Below, piece after piece: positions 36,517 to 45,560 of a stretch of 64,000 nt of DNA (position 1 is its first letter; each line of letters starts with the position of its first letter). Location of the stretch: the NCBI RefSeq assembly GCF_014205765.1, contig NZ_JACIIZ010000001.1:525907-589906 (forward strand). The letters run 5' to 3'. Below the pieces are notes generated by a model. It had not been told where the DNA came from, ran no database searches, and saw nothing but the letters and a program-made list of their open reading frames with translations. Both the position numbers and the translations under genes were made by a program. The DNA comes from Nitrospirillum iridis (GTDB lineage: Bacteria; Pseudomonadota; Alphaproteobacteria; Azospirillales; Azospirillaceae).

Positions 36517-38162
36517 GTCTGCAGCGCATCCAGCGCCTGTCCCACCGCCGCCACCACCGCTGGCCAGTCCCCCGACGCGGGCTGGCGGAACAGACGCATC
36601 GACGGATACCAGGGGCTGTCCGAGCGGGTCTGCATCCAGCGCCACTCCGCGACATGGGGCAGCAGCAGCCAGGTGGGTTTGCCCAACGCAGCGGACAAAT
36701 GGGCGACGGAGGTGTCGACGGCGATGACCAGATCCAGGGCGTCGATGGCCGCCGCCGTTTCGGCGAAGTCGGTCAGCGCGTCGCCCAGCGGGACCAGGCC
36801 CAAGGTCTCCACCAGGGCCGGGTCGGCATCCTTCTGCAGGCTGAACCAAGCGATCCCTGGACGGTGCAGCAGCGGCGCCAGCAGGGAAGGCGTCAGCGAC
36901 CGCCGCCGGTCGTTCCAATGGCCGGGGTTGCCCTGCCAGACCAGGCCGATGGCGACTTCCCCGCGTTTCGTGGCTATGCGCTCGGCCCAGCGGCGGCGGC
37001 TATCCTCCGGCGCCCGCAGATAGGGCACCGGCGCTCCCGGAAGCCGATCCAGGGTGATCCCCAGGCGACCGGGCAGGCTCATCATCGGCACGTGGGCGCC
37101 GGCGTCGGGCAGGCCCGCGATGCCGGGAAAATCTCCAGCCAGCGGCAGCAGGGTGGGCGGGCTGTCCAGGCCCAGCAGCGGTAGGCTGCTGGCGATGAGG
37201 CGGATCAGTTCAGCCCGGGTCTCCACGATCAGCGGGCCACCGGCGGCGTGGGCCGCCGGCGCCAGGAAGCGCAGCATCTGCAGCGTGTCGCCCCATCCCT
37301 GTTCGGAATGAACCAGCAGGGGGGCGCCCCCCAAATCCTGACCGTCCCAAAGCGGCATGGCGAAAGGACGGCGCTGAGCCGCCATGCTGGCATTGCCGCT
37401 CCATCGCCATTCGAAGTCGGCCCAGCCCTCGGCATAGCGGCCCAAGCCCAAGAGGGATTGCGACCGGTTCCAGCGGAGTTTTGCGTCGCTGGGGGCTAAT
37501 GCCAGGCCCGAATCATAGGCCGCGACGGCACCCACCGCATCCCCCACGGCATCCAGGGTGGTACCCAGGTTGATCCAGGCGGGCAGAAACCCCGGGTCCG
37601 CCGCCAGCGCGCGCCGGTACGCCTGGATGGCGGCACGCAGGTCACCCAGCCCCTCCCGCGCCACACCCAGATTGTGCCACGGCTCGGCGACGGCCGGTGC
37701 CAGGGCCGTCGCCCGTTCCAGGCAGCGCAAGGCGCCTCCGAGGTCGCCTTGGGCGGTCAGACAGATGCCCAGGTTACCATAGGCGCTGGCTTTCCCTGGG
37801 TCGGCGGCGATGGCGCGGCGATGATACTCGGCCGCCTCGCTCAACCGCCCCAGGGCTTTCAGGGCGGCCCCCCGATTGTCCAGCAGCCCGGCATCGTTGG
37901 ACGCCAGGTTCAAGGCGGCCTCGAACAGACGGTCGGCATCCGCCGCATCGCCCTGGCTCAGGCGCAGCGCCCCCAGATTGCCCAAGGCGGCGCGATGCTC
38001 CGGTTGCCGCGCGCTTGTCACCGCGATCAGCTGCTCATAGGCCGTTGCCGCCGCTGATAACTTACCGGCGCGGTGCGCGCTCAACGCCTGTTGGAACAGG
38101 GTGGCGGGTGGGGGAGCGGCTTCCCTCATGAAATTTATATCTTTGCGCAGATGCAACCTCAT
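36513..38162 (-). CDS. TPR repeat protein with GT9-like glycosyltransferase domain
   Basis: A 549-residue protein with about six N-terminal tetratricopeptide repeats (LGNLGALRLSQGDAADADRL, AYGNLGICLTAQGDLGGALR, AWINLGTTLDAVGDAVGAVA) followed by a domain resembling ADP-heptose/O-GlcNAc-type transferases: LWDGQDLGGAPLLVHSEQGW, IGLVWQGNPGHWNDRRRSL and DLVIAVDTSVAHLSAALGKP. Such proteins are common in magnetotactic and azospirilla genomes near surface glycan or flagellin genes, although none is adjacent here. The start may be ATG 38162 or ATG 38129. It has no signal peptide. Confidence 0.82.
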   Translation of the reverse strand: MRLHLRKDINFMREAAPPPATLFQQALSAHRAGKLSAAATAYEQLIAVTSARQPEHRAALGNLGALRLSQGDAADADRLFEAALNLASNDAGLLDNRGAALKALGRLSEAAEYHRRAIAADPGKASAYGNLGICLTAQGDLGGALRCLERATALAPAVAEPWHNLGVAREGLGDLRAAIQAYRRALAADPGFLPAWINLGTTLDAVGDAVGAVAAYDSGLALAPSDAKLRWNRSQSLLGLGRYAEGWADFEWRWSGNASMAAQRRPFAMPLWDGQDLGGAPLLVHSEQGWGDTLQMLRFLAPAAHAAGGPLIVETRAELIRLIASSLPLLGLDSPPTLLPLAGDFPGIAGLPDAGAHVPMMSLPGRLGITLDRLPGAPVPYLRAPEDSRRRWAERIATKRGEVAIGLVWQGNPGHWNDRRRSLTPSLLAPLLHRPGIAWFSLQKDADPALVETLGLVPLGDALTDFAETAAAIDALDLVIAVDTSVAHLSAALGKPTWLLLPHVAEWRWMQTRSDSPWYPSMRLFRQPASGDWPAVVAAVGQALDALQT

Positions 38163-38341
38163 GAAGGTATGCCCAATGCGGTGCGGCGATGCAAGGTCGG
38201 CACCGTGGCCGCGGGGCCTTAAGAAACACCCGCGTTACAAAGCCTGGCGCGCTTCGGTTTCAAGGCACTGATATAAAGGGCGTAACCTGCGGGGGCGCCG
38301 GCTGTGGCGGCCCGCCGATAGAATCACGGGGGCTTTGCTTC

Positions 38342-40243
38342 ATGTCGGTAACAATTACGTTGCATCGGGTCCCTCTGCGCCGCGCCGTCCTGGCGGCGGT
38401 ATCCGCCGTCTCCCTGCTGGCGTTGACCCTGCCGGTGCGCGCGGCGGACGACCCCAAGGTCGATCCCCGGTTTCTGTGGGACCTCACGGACTATTACAAG
38501 ACGCCGGCCGATTGGGATGCGGCGCGGGCCAAGATCAAGGCGATGCTGCCGGGCCTGGCCAAATACAAGGGCACGCTGGCCAAGGGGCCGGCCGCCACCC
38601 TGACCGCGCTGGAGGGCATCTACGCCGTCTATCACGACCTGGAACAGGTGACGACCTACGCCAGCACCATCGCCTCCACCGACACCCGGGAGGCGTCGGC
38701 GCAGGAGCGGGAGGGGTTGGCCCAGGATTTGGCGGGTGAGGTCTCGGCCGCCACCGCCTGGCTGTCGCCGGAGATCCAGGCGCTGGGCGCCGCCAAGGTC
38801 GACGCCTATCTGAAGGCGGAGCCCAAGCTGGCCAAGTTCGGCTTCGCCCTGCATGACGCCCTGCGCCTGAAGCCGCATACCCTGGGTGCCGAGTCCGAGG
38901 GCGTGCTGGCGGCCTTGGGCCCGGCGCTGGGGGGCAGCAGCACCACCTACAACCTGCTGGCCAATTCCGATATCGACTGGCCCACCATCACGCTTCCAGA
39001 CGGCAAGTCGGTGAAGCTGACCCAGGCGAACTACCAGAAGTACCGCGAGGATCCGGACCGCGCCGTGCGCAAGGCCGTCTTCGACGCCTTCTGGACCAAG
39101 TTCGGCCAGTATGCCAACACCATGGGATCCACCCTGGGCAACACGGTGCAGGGCGACGTCGTCCAGTCCAAGCTGCGCCACTATCCCACGGCGGTGGCGG
39201 CCTCCCTTGCCAGCAACGACATTCCCGAGGGCGTGTACCGCACCCTGGTGGCGGAGGCCAACAAGGGCCTGCCCACGCTGCACCGCTATTTCAAACTGCG
39301 GCAGCGCATGCTGAACCTGCCCGACCTGCACTATTACGACATCTATCCGCCCCTGGTGTCGTCCGACACCAAGTTTCCCATCGAGGAGGGCGAGAAGCTG
39401 GTGCTGGCGGCGGTGAAGCCCTTGGGCGACGATTATCAGAAGGCCCTGGCCGACGCCTTCGCCCATCGCTGGATGCACGCCTACCCGCAGGAGGGCAAGC
39501 AGTCCGGCGCCTATCAGACCGGTGTCTACGGCCTGCACCCCGTGGTCTTCCTGAACTATCAGGACAATTACAACTCCGTCTCCACCCTGGCCCATGAATG
39601 GGGCCACGGCATGCACACCACCCTGGCCAACCGCGCCCAGCCCTATGAGTTGTCGGGCTATTCCCTGTTCATGGCGGAGATCGCGTCCACGGCGAACGAG
39701 TTCCTGCTGTCGGACTACATGCTGGCCAACGCCAAGACCAGGCAGGAAAAGCTGCTGTACCTGGGCAATGAGCTGGAGACCATCCGCGCCACCTTCTTCC
39801 GCCAGACCATGTTCGCCGAATTCGAACTGGCGGTGCACGACGCGGTGGAGAAGGGCGAGCCCATGTCGGGCAAGCGCATGACGGAGCTGTACCTGGGCCT
39901 GCTGCGCAAGTACCACGGCGCCGACCAGGGGGTGATGCAGATCGATCCGGTGTACGCCGCCGAATGGGCCTTCATCCCCCACTTCTACCGGCCGTTCTAC
40001 GTCTACCAGTACGCCACCTCCATCTCGGCCTCCGCCTATTTCACCGAGAAGATCCGCGATGGCGGACCGGCGGCGCGCGACACCTATCTGTCGGCGCTCA
40101 AGGCCGGCGGCTCCGACTATCCGGTCACCGTCCTGCGCAAGGCCGGCCTGGACATGGCCTCGCCCGCGCCCTACCAGGCGCTGGTGCGGCGCATGGACAC
40201 CGTCATCACCGAGATGGAACGGTTGCTGGATCAGAAGGACTGA
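38342..40243 (+). CDS. M3-family oligoendopeptidase, exported (PepF-like)
   Basis: Zinc metallopeptidase that cleaves short peptides. The 633-residue protein has a signal peptide (about residues 1-34, VLAAVSAVSLLALTLPVRAA), unlike cytoplasmic PepF, then WDLTDYYKTPADWDAARAKI, a helical body, the HEXXH site in STLAHEWGHGMHTTLANR and the third zinc ligand Glu in MAEIASTANEFLLSDYML. A C-terminal block (WAFIPHFYRPFYVYQYATSI) completes the family pattern. ATG 38342 gives the signal peptide; upstream codons are non-coding. Candidate structured repeat B follows its stop. Confidence 0.9.
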   Translation: MSVTITLHRVPLRRAVLAAVSAVSLLALTLPVRAADDPKVDPRFLWDLTDYYKTPADWDAARAKIKAMLPGLAKYKGTLAKGPAATLTALEGIYAVYHDLEQVTTYASTIASTDTREASAQEREGLAQDLAGEVSAATAWLSPEIQALGAAKVDAYLKAEPKLAKFGFALHDALRLKPHTLGAESEGVLAALGPALGGSSTTYNLLANSDIDWPTITLPDGKSVKLTQANYQKYREDPDRAVRKAVFDAFWTKFGQYANTMGSTLGNTVQGDVVQSKLRHYPTAVAASLASNDIPEGVYRTLVAEANKGLPTLHRYFKLRQRMLNLPDLHYYDIYPPLVSSDTKFPIEEGEKLVLAAVKPLGDDYQKALADAFAHRWMHAYPQEGKQSGAYQTGVYGLHPVVFLNYQDNYNSVSTLAHEWGHGMHTTLANRAQPYELSGYSLFMAEIASTANEFLLSDYMLANAKTRQEKLLYLGNELETIRATFFRQTMFAEFELAVHDAVEKGEPMSGKRMTELYLGLLRKYHGADQGVMQIDPVYAAEWAFIPHFYRPFYVYQYATSISASAYFTEKIRDGGPAARDTYLSALKAGGSDYPVTVLRKAGLDMASPAPYQALVRRMDTVITEMERLLDQKD

Positions 40244-40246
40244 CGT

Positions 40247-40364
40247 CAGCGGCACCTCATGCCGCTGTAGGCCGCGACCGTGGCCGCCGCAGGTTTCCGG
40301 GGAACGGAGTGGACTGGAAACCGAGGAAGCCAAGCCCCCGGATGGGGGCGCCCGGCGACTGAGG
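40247..40364 (+). repeat. Structured intergenic repeat, copy B (candidate RNA)
   Basis: Second copy of the element at 4214-4325, beginning 4 bp after the peptidase stop. Hairpins in order: CAGCGGCA-CCTCA-TGCCGCTG (40247-40267), GGCCGCG-AC-CGTGGCC (from 40270, with a G-T pair where copy A has G-C), GGTTTCC/GGAAACC, and GCCCCC-GGAT-GGGGGC (40334-40349). The core differs from copy A at few positions, mostly as paired changes in stems. It lies about 120 bp before prmA. Confidence 0.7.
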
Positions 40365-40484
40365 GGCCCGGTATGAAACCCTTCACAGGCGAATCCGCAC
40401 CGTCTATAGAGAAACAGCAGGTTCCGGCGGGGTAACTCGCCGGAACTTTTGCCATGGGCTTTCAGGATTTCGGGAGTGCAGGGA

Positions 40485-41354
40485 ATGTCGGGCATGTGGC
40501 GGGTGGCGCTGACGGTGCATGAGGACGTGGTGCAGAACTTCGCCCAGGTCCTGGAGGCCCATGTCGACGCGGTGTCCACCTTTGAGCTGGAAGAGGGTGG
40601 CAACTGGCTGATCGAGGGCACCAGCCATGGCGAGCCCGACCAGTCGCGCCTTGTGGCCCGTGTCACCGTGCTGGCCATGGCGCTGGGCGTCGCCCAGCCC
40701 ACCATCGAGGTGGAGCCGCTGGCCCCCATCGACTGGGTCACCCAGACCTATCTCAGCTTCCCGCCCATCCGCGCCGGCCGCTTCTTCGTCCACGGCAGCC
40801 ACCACAAGAAGCCGGTGCCCGCCGGCTGCATCGGCCTGCTGATCGAGGCCGCCATGGCCTTCGGCTCGGGTGAGCACGCCACCACCCAGGGCTGCCTGCG
40901 GGCGCTCAGCGACCTGCGCAAGTCCATGCCCGTCACCCGGGCGCTGGACATGGGCTGCGGCTCCGGCATCCTGGCCTTCGCCATCGCCAAGCTGTGGCAT
41001 GCGCCGGTGGCGGCGGTGGATATCGACGCCCTGTCCATCATGATCGCGGCGGAGAACGCCCACCTGAACAAGGTGGACAAGCTGGTCACCTGCCGGGGTG
41101 GCGACGGTTACCGCACCGCCATCGTGCGCCAGAAGGCGCCCTATGATCTGATCGTGGCCAACATCCTGGCGCGTCCCCTGGCCCGCATGGCGCCGCAGCT
41201 GCGCCGCAACCTGCGCCCGGGCGGCATCGCCGTCCTGTCCGGCCTGCTGGCCCGGCAGGAAAAGCTGGTCATCGCCGCCCATCGCCGCCAGGGCCTGAAG
41301 CTGGTGCGGCGCTATCGCATCGGCGAGTGGAACACGCTGGTGATGAAGGGCTGA
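40485..41354 (+). CDS. prmA: Ribosomal protein L11 methyltransferase
   Basis: Trimethylates lysines and the N-terminus of ribosomal protein L11 using SAM. The 289-residue product has an N-terminal recognition domain, then EAAMAFGSGEHATTQGCL, SAM motif I ALDMGCGSGILAFAIAKLW, AVDIDALSIMIAAENAHLN and the catalytic-region LIVANILARPLARMAPQL. ATG 40485 follows CAGGGA; an in-frame ATG at 40449 lacks support. The gene is monocistronic in appearance. Confidence 0.93.
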   Translation: MSGMWRVALTVHEDVVQNFAQVLEAHVDAVSTFELEEGGNWLIEGTSHGEPDQSRLVARVTVLAMALGVAQPTIEVEPLAPIDWVTQTYLSFPPIRAGRFFVHGSHHKKPVPAGCIGLLIEAAMAFGSGEHATTQGCLRALSDLRKSMPVTRALDMGCGSGILAFAIAKLWHAPVAAVDIDALSIMIAAENAHLNKVDKLVTCRGGDGYRTAIVRQKAPYDLIVANILARPLARMAPQLRRNLRPGGIAVLSGLLARQEKLVIAAHRRQGLKLVRRYRIGEWNTLVMKG

Positions 41355-41781
41355 GGCTCGCGGCCGGGCTTTTCGCCCCTGGCTTTTCGCCCGTGTAAAT
41401 TCATGTAACACGACGGTAACGACGGCAGACAGCTCCCCGGCGGCAGGCGTATCACAAAGGCCTGCACGGGTGTTCCGGCCGTCTGCGCGACGGTCGACCC
41501 GACGGATACGGCATCGGGCGACCGGCGCCGGTAAGTCGCGGCGGGGGTCTTCTCCCCGCGTTGGTCTCCGCCGCGGCGCTTACCTTCCCCCAGGACCACC
41601 AAAAAATTTGATGCTGTCAAAAGCCTCGCCTACACTGGCGCAAGGGGGCTTCAGGGCGGCCGCGTCGGTGACCCGTGGCGCCGGGGCTCACACCCTTGCC
41701 TGCGGCGGTTCGGCGCCCTAGCTTCGTCCCCCAAATCAATCGGCCGCCCATCCGTGCGGCCTTGCGAGAGGCGTCGTACCC
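41355..41781. other. Intergenic region with hairpin and promoter, no gene
   Basis: The 427-bp gap holds a large imperfect hairpin at 41530-41584 (GGTAAG plus CGCGGCGG pairing with CCGCCGCG plus CTTACC around a GC-rich loop), a promoter candidate at 41608-41636, and a phase of AT-rich sequence around 41600-41625. A short frame at 41470-41721 has no family features and is judged non-coding. The hairpin lies upstream of the promoter, so it may belong to the end of the prmA transcript or to an independent small RNA. Confidence 0.45.
41608..41636 (+). promoter_or_regulatory. Sigma-70-type promoter for aminopeptidase P gene
   Basis: TTGATG (41608-41613), a 17-bp spacer and TACACT (41631-41636) form a good -35/-10 pair in an AT-rich patch. 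The start codon at 41782 would give a leader of about 140 nt. Confidence 0.5.
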
Positions 41782-43827
41782 GTGGATAGCACCCATCATA
41801 CCTCCCTGCCTGCCACCGAACCCTACCGGGGTGATGCCGAGCTTGCCCGCCTGCTGAAGGCGGCCGGTATCGACCGTGACGTGGCGTCGGTGCGGGAGCT
41901 GCTGCGCGGCGTGCGCGCGGCGCCGGAGGATGTGGACGCGGGCCATTTCCTGAAGCTGTTCGGCACCGACCTGCCCGATGAGCTGGCGGCCCAGCTGGCC
42001 GCCTTGAAGGCCTTGATCGAGGCGCCGCCGGAACCGCAAGTCGGCGACATCGCCGCCCGTGTGGCGGCGCTGCGCGGCGAACTGGCGCGCCTGGGCCTGG
42101 ACGGCTTCGTCATCCCGCGCGCCGATGAGTTCCAGGGCGAATACGTGCCGGCGCGGGGCGAGCGTCTGGCCTGGATCACCGGCTTCACCGGTTCGGCCGG
42201 CATCGCCGTGGTGCTGCGCGACCGCGCCGCCATCTTCGTCGATGGCCGCTACACCCTGCAGGCCCAGACCCAGGTGTCCGGCAGCCTGTACGAGCGCCAC
42301 CATCTGACGGAAACCTTCCACGGTGACTGGATCGCCGGCACGGTGAAGAAGGGCGGGCGCATCGGCTATGACCCGTGGCTGCACACCGTCGGCTGGATCG
42401 ACCGGATGAAGACGGCGCTGGGCCGGGCGGGGGCGGAGCTGGTGGCCGTGGACGCCAACCCGCTGGACGCCGTCTGGCACGACCGGCCGTCGGCGCCGCT
42501 GGGCCCCGTGGTGGCGCAGACCTTGGCCCATGCCGGCAAGTCCTCCGCCGACAAGCGGGCGGAGATCGCGGCGGAGCTGAAGCGCAACGGCGAGCTGGCG
42601 GCCGTGCTGACCCAGCCCGATGGCATCGCCTGGCTGCTGAATATCCGTGGCGGCGACGTGCCCAACACGCCGCTGCCGCTGTCCTACGCCCTGCTGACCA
42701 ATGATGGCGATGTCGACCTGTTCATCGACAGCCGCAAACTGGTGCCGGGCCTGGAGGTCCATCTGGGCAACCAGGTCTCCGTCCGCAAGCCGGAGGAGCT
42801 GCGCGGCGCGCTGGAGGCCATCGGCGCCACCGGCGCCAAGGTGCGGGTGGATCCGGTCTGGACCGCGTCCTGGGTGTTCGACCGCCTGACCGAGGCCGGC
42901 GCCACGGTGGTGAAGGAGCGTGACCCCACCGTCTTCCGCAAGGCGGCCAAGAACAGCGTGGAGATCGCCGGCACCCGTGCCGCCCATGCCCGTGACGGCG
43001 TGGCCGTCACCCGCTTCCTGCATTGGCTGAGCGGGGCCGTCGCCGCCGGCACGCTGACGGAGATCGAGGCGTCGGACCGGCTGTTCGAATTCCGCAAGGA
43101 GCAGGCGCTGTTCCGCGGCACCAGCTTCGACAGCATTTCCGGCGCCGGGCCCAACGGCGCCGTCGTCCATTACCGCGCCACGCCCGAGACCAACCGGGTG
43201 CTGGAAAAGGACAGCGTCTACCTGATCGACAGCGGCGGGCAGTACCTGGATGGCACCACCGACATCACCCGCACGGTGGCGGTGGGCACGCCGCCGGCCG
43301 AGGCCAAGCGCCACTTCACCCTGGTGCTGAAGGGCCATATCGCCCTGGCCACCCTGCGCTTCCCCAAGGGCACCACTGGCTCGCAGATCGACATCCTGGC
43401 CCGCCAGTACCTGTGGGCCCAGGGCCTGGACTACGACCACGGCACCGGCCACGGCGTGGGCAGCTTCCTCTCCGTGCATGAGGAATCGGCCCGCATCGCC
43501 AAGACGCCCAACACCGTGGCCCTGGTGCCCGGCATGATCCTGTCGAACGAGCCGGGATATTACCGCGCCGGCGAATACGGCATCCGCATCGAGAACCTGG
43601 TGCTGGTGCTGCCGGCGGCCGACATCCCGGGCGGGGAGCACCCGATGATGGCGTTTGAGTCCCTGACGCTGGCGCCCATCGACCGCGCCCTGATCGAGCC
43701 GGCGCTGCTGAATGAGACCGAGAAGGCCTGGCTGAACGCCTACCACGCCCGGGTGGCCGCGAAGGTGGGCCCGCATCTGGATGCGGATGCCGCCGCCTGG
43801 CTGGCCACGGCCACCGCGCCGATCTGA
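41782..43827 (+). CDS. Xaa-Pro aminopeptidase (M24B, aminopeptidase P)
   Basis: Removes an N-terminal residue preceding proline; dinuclear metal enzyme. The 681-residue long form has two creatinase-like N-terminal domains (FVIPRADEFQGEYVPARGER, IFVDGRYTLQAQTQV) and a pita-bread catalytic domain with metal ligands in DSGGQYLDGTTDITRTV, HGTGHGVGSFLSVHE, LSNEPGYY and GIRIENLVLV. The first 100 residues ahead of domain I (LARLLKAAGIDRDVASVREL) are extra. It starts with GTG 41782, with weak ribosome-site support, so the true start might be further downstream. Confidence 0.9.
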   Translation: MDSTHHTSLPATEPYRGDAELARLLKAAGIDRDVASVRELLRGVRAAPEDVDAGHFLKLFGTDLPDELAAQLAALKALIEAPPEPQVGDIAARVAALRGELARLGLDGFVIPRADEFQGEYVPARGERLAWITGFTGSAGIAVVLRDRAAIFVDGRYTLQAQTQVSGSLYERHHLTETFHGDWIAGTVKKGGRIGYDPWLHTVGWIDRMKTALGRAGAELVAVDANPLDAVWHDRPSAPLGPVVAQTLAHAGKSSADKRAEIAAELKRNGELAAVLTQPDGIAWLLNIRGGDVPNTPLPLSYALLTNDGDVDLFIDSRKLVPGLEVHLGNQVSVRKPEELRGALEAIGATGAKVRVDPVWTASWVFDRLTEAGATVVKERDPTVFRKAAKNSVEIAGTRAAHARDGVAVTRFLHWLSGAVAAGTLTEIEASDRLFEFRKEQALFRGTSFDSISGAGPNGAVVHYRATPETNRVLEKDSVYLIDSGGQYLDGTTDITRTVAVGTPPAEAKRHFTLVLKGHIALATLRFPKGTTGSQIDILARQYLWAQGLDYDHGTGHGVGSFLSVHEESARIAKTPNTVALVPGMILSNEPGYYRAGEYGIRIENLVLVLPAADIPGGEHPMMAFESLTLAPIDRALIEPALLNETEKAWLNAYHARVAAKVGPHLDADAAAWLATATAPI

Positions 43828-43912
43828 GCCGGACGCCAGCGGGGGGCGCCGGCGGGTTTGCGGGCCCGCCGGCATCCTTTAAGCTGCCGTCGTCACCGCA
43901 TGGAGGATGGCA

Positions 43913-44959
43913 GTGGATCGGCGTTCATTTCTGGCCACGGCGGCGACCGCTGGCGTGGTCGCGTCCTCGGCGGGCGCGGCGGCCACCGCTCCAGGCCTGA
44001 CCAAGCCGCCCTTGCTGCGTCCCCCGATGGTGCGGGCGGGCGACAAGGTGGGTGTGCTGGACCTCAGCACCGCCGTCTACGATCCCGCCGTCGCTGATCG
44101 CGTCACCGCCGTCATCCAGGCGCTGGGCCTGGTGCCGGTGCTGTCACCCCATCTGCTGGACCGCTCGCGCGCCTTCAAGACGTCCGTCCAGGAACGCCTG
44201 TCGGATTTGCATGGCTTTATCGCCGACCCGTCTGTCCGTGGCGTCTTCTGCGCCCGTGGCGGTTATGGCGTCAGTGAGATCGTGGACCGCGTGGACTACG
44301 ACCTTATCCGCCGCAACCCCAAGGTTTTCCTGGGCTTCAGCGATCCCACGCTGATGCACCTGGCCATCGCGCGCCGGGCCGGGCTGGTCACCTTCCACGG
44401 CCGCATGCCGGGCCTCATGAAGTTCACGCCCTTTTCGCTGGAGGCCCTGCGCCGCGCCGTGTGCGCGGCGGAGCCGGTGGGCACCCTGCCCAGCCCGGAG
44501 GACGGCAATCCGCTGCGCCCCGCCTATCCCCTGCGCACCGTCGCGCCGGGCCAGGCCAGCGGCCGCCTGGTGGGCGGCAATCTGTCGATGATCATGGCCG
44601 CCATGGGCACGCCGTGGGAGATTGACACCAAGGGGGCGATCTTCCTGTTCGAGGACGTGGACGAGGCGCCCTACGCCATCGCCCGCATGCTGTGGACGCT
44701 GCGCCATGCCGGCAAGCTCCAGGCGGCGGCCGGCATCGTCGTTGGCGCCTGCGCTGGCTGCGACAAGTCCTCCGACGCCTCGCCCTACGGCCTGAACGAG
44801 GTGTTCGACCTGGTGCTGGGCGATTTGGGCATCCCCGTCTTCTCAGGACTGGCCCTGGGCCACACCGACGACACCCTGACCGTGCCGCTGGGCGTCCAGG
44901 CCCGGCTGGACGCCACGGCGCGGACGCTGACGGTTCTGGAGAGCGGCGTGGCGGGGTAG
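43913..44959 (+). CDS. LD-carboxypeptidase (S66), Tat signal
   Basis: Muramoyltetrapeptide carboxypeptidase family, trimming the terminal D-Ala in peptidoglycan recycling. The 348-residue product starts with a Tat-like signal (DRRSFLATAATAGVVASSAG), which would place it in the periplasm, whereas E. coli LdcA is cytoplasmic. Family motifs: VRAGDKVGVLDLS, FCARGGYGVSEIV, the nucleophile Ser in FLGFSDPTLMHLA, GRLVGGNLSMIMAAMGTPWE, FLFEDVDEAPYAIARML and the His in LALGHTDDTLTVPLGV. GTG 43913 has GGAGG at an ideal distance; ATG 43907 is nearly on top of it. Confidence 0.87.
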   Translation: MDRRSFLATAATAGVVASSAGAAATAPGLTKPPLLRPPMVRAGDKVGVLDLSTAVYDPAVADRVTAVIQALGLVPVLSPHLLDRSRAFKTSVQERLSDLHGFIADPSVRGVFCARGGYGVSEIVDRVDYDLIRRNPKVFLGFSDPTLMHLAIARRAGLVTFHGRMPGLMKFTPFSLEALRRAVCAAEPVGTLPSPEDGNPLRPAYPLRTVAPGQASGRLVGGNLSMIMAAMGTPWEIDTKGAIFLFEDVDEAPYAIARMLWTLRHAGKLQAAAGIVVGACAGCDKSSDASPYGLNEVFDLVLGDLGIPVFSGLALGHTDDTLTVPLGVQARLDATARTLTVLESGVAG

Positions 44960-44996
44960 TATGATCGAACTCCGCAGTTTTGCTGGAGGCTAAACA

Positions 44997-45452
44997 ATGC
45001 CTGATTTCCCCTCCTCGCTCTACGAGCGCGACTTCTATGCGTGGGCCAACGAGCAGGCGGCTCTGCTCCGTGCCGGTAAGCTGGCGGCGGCGGATGTTGC
45101 GCACATTGCTGAGGAAATCGAGAGCATGGGCAAGACCGAGAAGCGGGAACTCATCAGTCGGCTTGCCGTCCTGCTCTGCCATCTGCTCAAGTGGCGCTAC
45201 GAGCCGAAGCGTCGGAGCCGTTCGTGGGAAGCGACGATCCGTACCCAACGCCTGGAGGTACGCGACCATCTGGCTGACAATCCGAGTCTGAAGGCTCGAC
45301 TGGACGAGGCACTTGCTGCGGGCTACGAACGCGCGGTGATCGCTGCGGCCTCTGAAACCAATCTGCAGGAAAGCATCTTTCCCGACGTTTGCCCCTGGGG
45401 GTTCGACCAGATCATGGCCGATGATTTCTGGCCGCAGGGAGAGGCGCACTGA
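44997..45452 (+). CDS. DUF29 family protein
   Basis: A 151-residue protein of the DUF29 family, widespread in cyanobacteria and proteobacteria with no known function. The opening SLYERDFYAWANEQAALLR and DVAHIAEEIESMGKTEKREL blocks, followed by LLCHLLKWRYEP, are characteristic. ATG 44997 follows CTGGAGG. Codon use is a little less GC-biased than neighbours, and DUF29 genes are often mobile or multi-copy, so transfer is plausible. Confidence 0.88.
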   Translation: MPDFPSSLYERDFYAWANEQAALLRAGKLAAADVAHIAEEIESMGKTEKRELISRLAVLLCHLLKWRYEPKRRSRSWEATIRTQRLEVRDHLADNPSLKARLDEALAAGYERAVIAAASETNLQESIFPDVCPWGFDQIMADDFWPQGEAH

Positions 45453-45504
45453 CGCTACGGGGCATACACTGAAGGGATGCGCAGCGCACTTTGAGTAGGA
45501 TGAC

Positions 45505-45535
45505 AAAAGGCCCGGCGGATTGCTCCGCCGGGCCT
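45505..45535 (-). terminator. Terminator of the pnt operon
   Basis: On the minus strand AGGCCCGGCGGA and TCCGCCGGGCCT form a perfect 12-bp stem (45508-45535) with a 4-nt loop, followed by TTTTGT. It lies just beyond the pntB stop and could also terminate the DUF29 gene from the other side. Confidence 0.85.
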
Positions 45536-45560
45536 CGTCTCTTGCGCTTACCGGAAAGGC

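Noticed and set aside
41470-41721. Short frame in the prmA-aminopeptidase P gap
   Set aside because: No ribosome site, no recognisable sequence, and it crosses the predicted hairpin and promoter.
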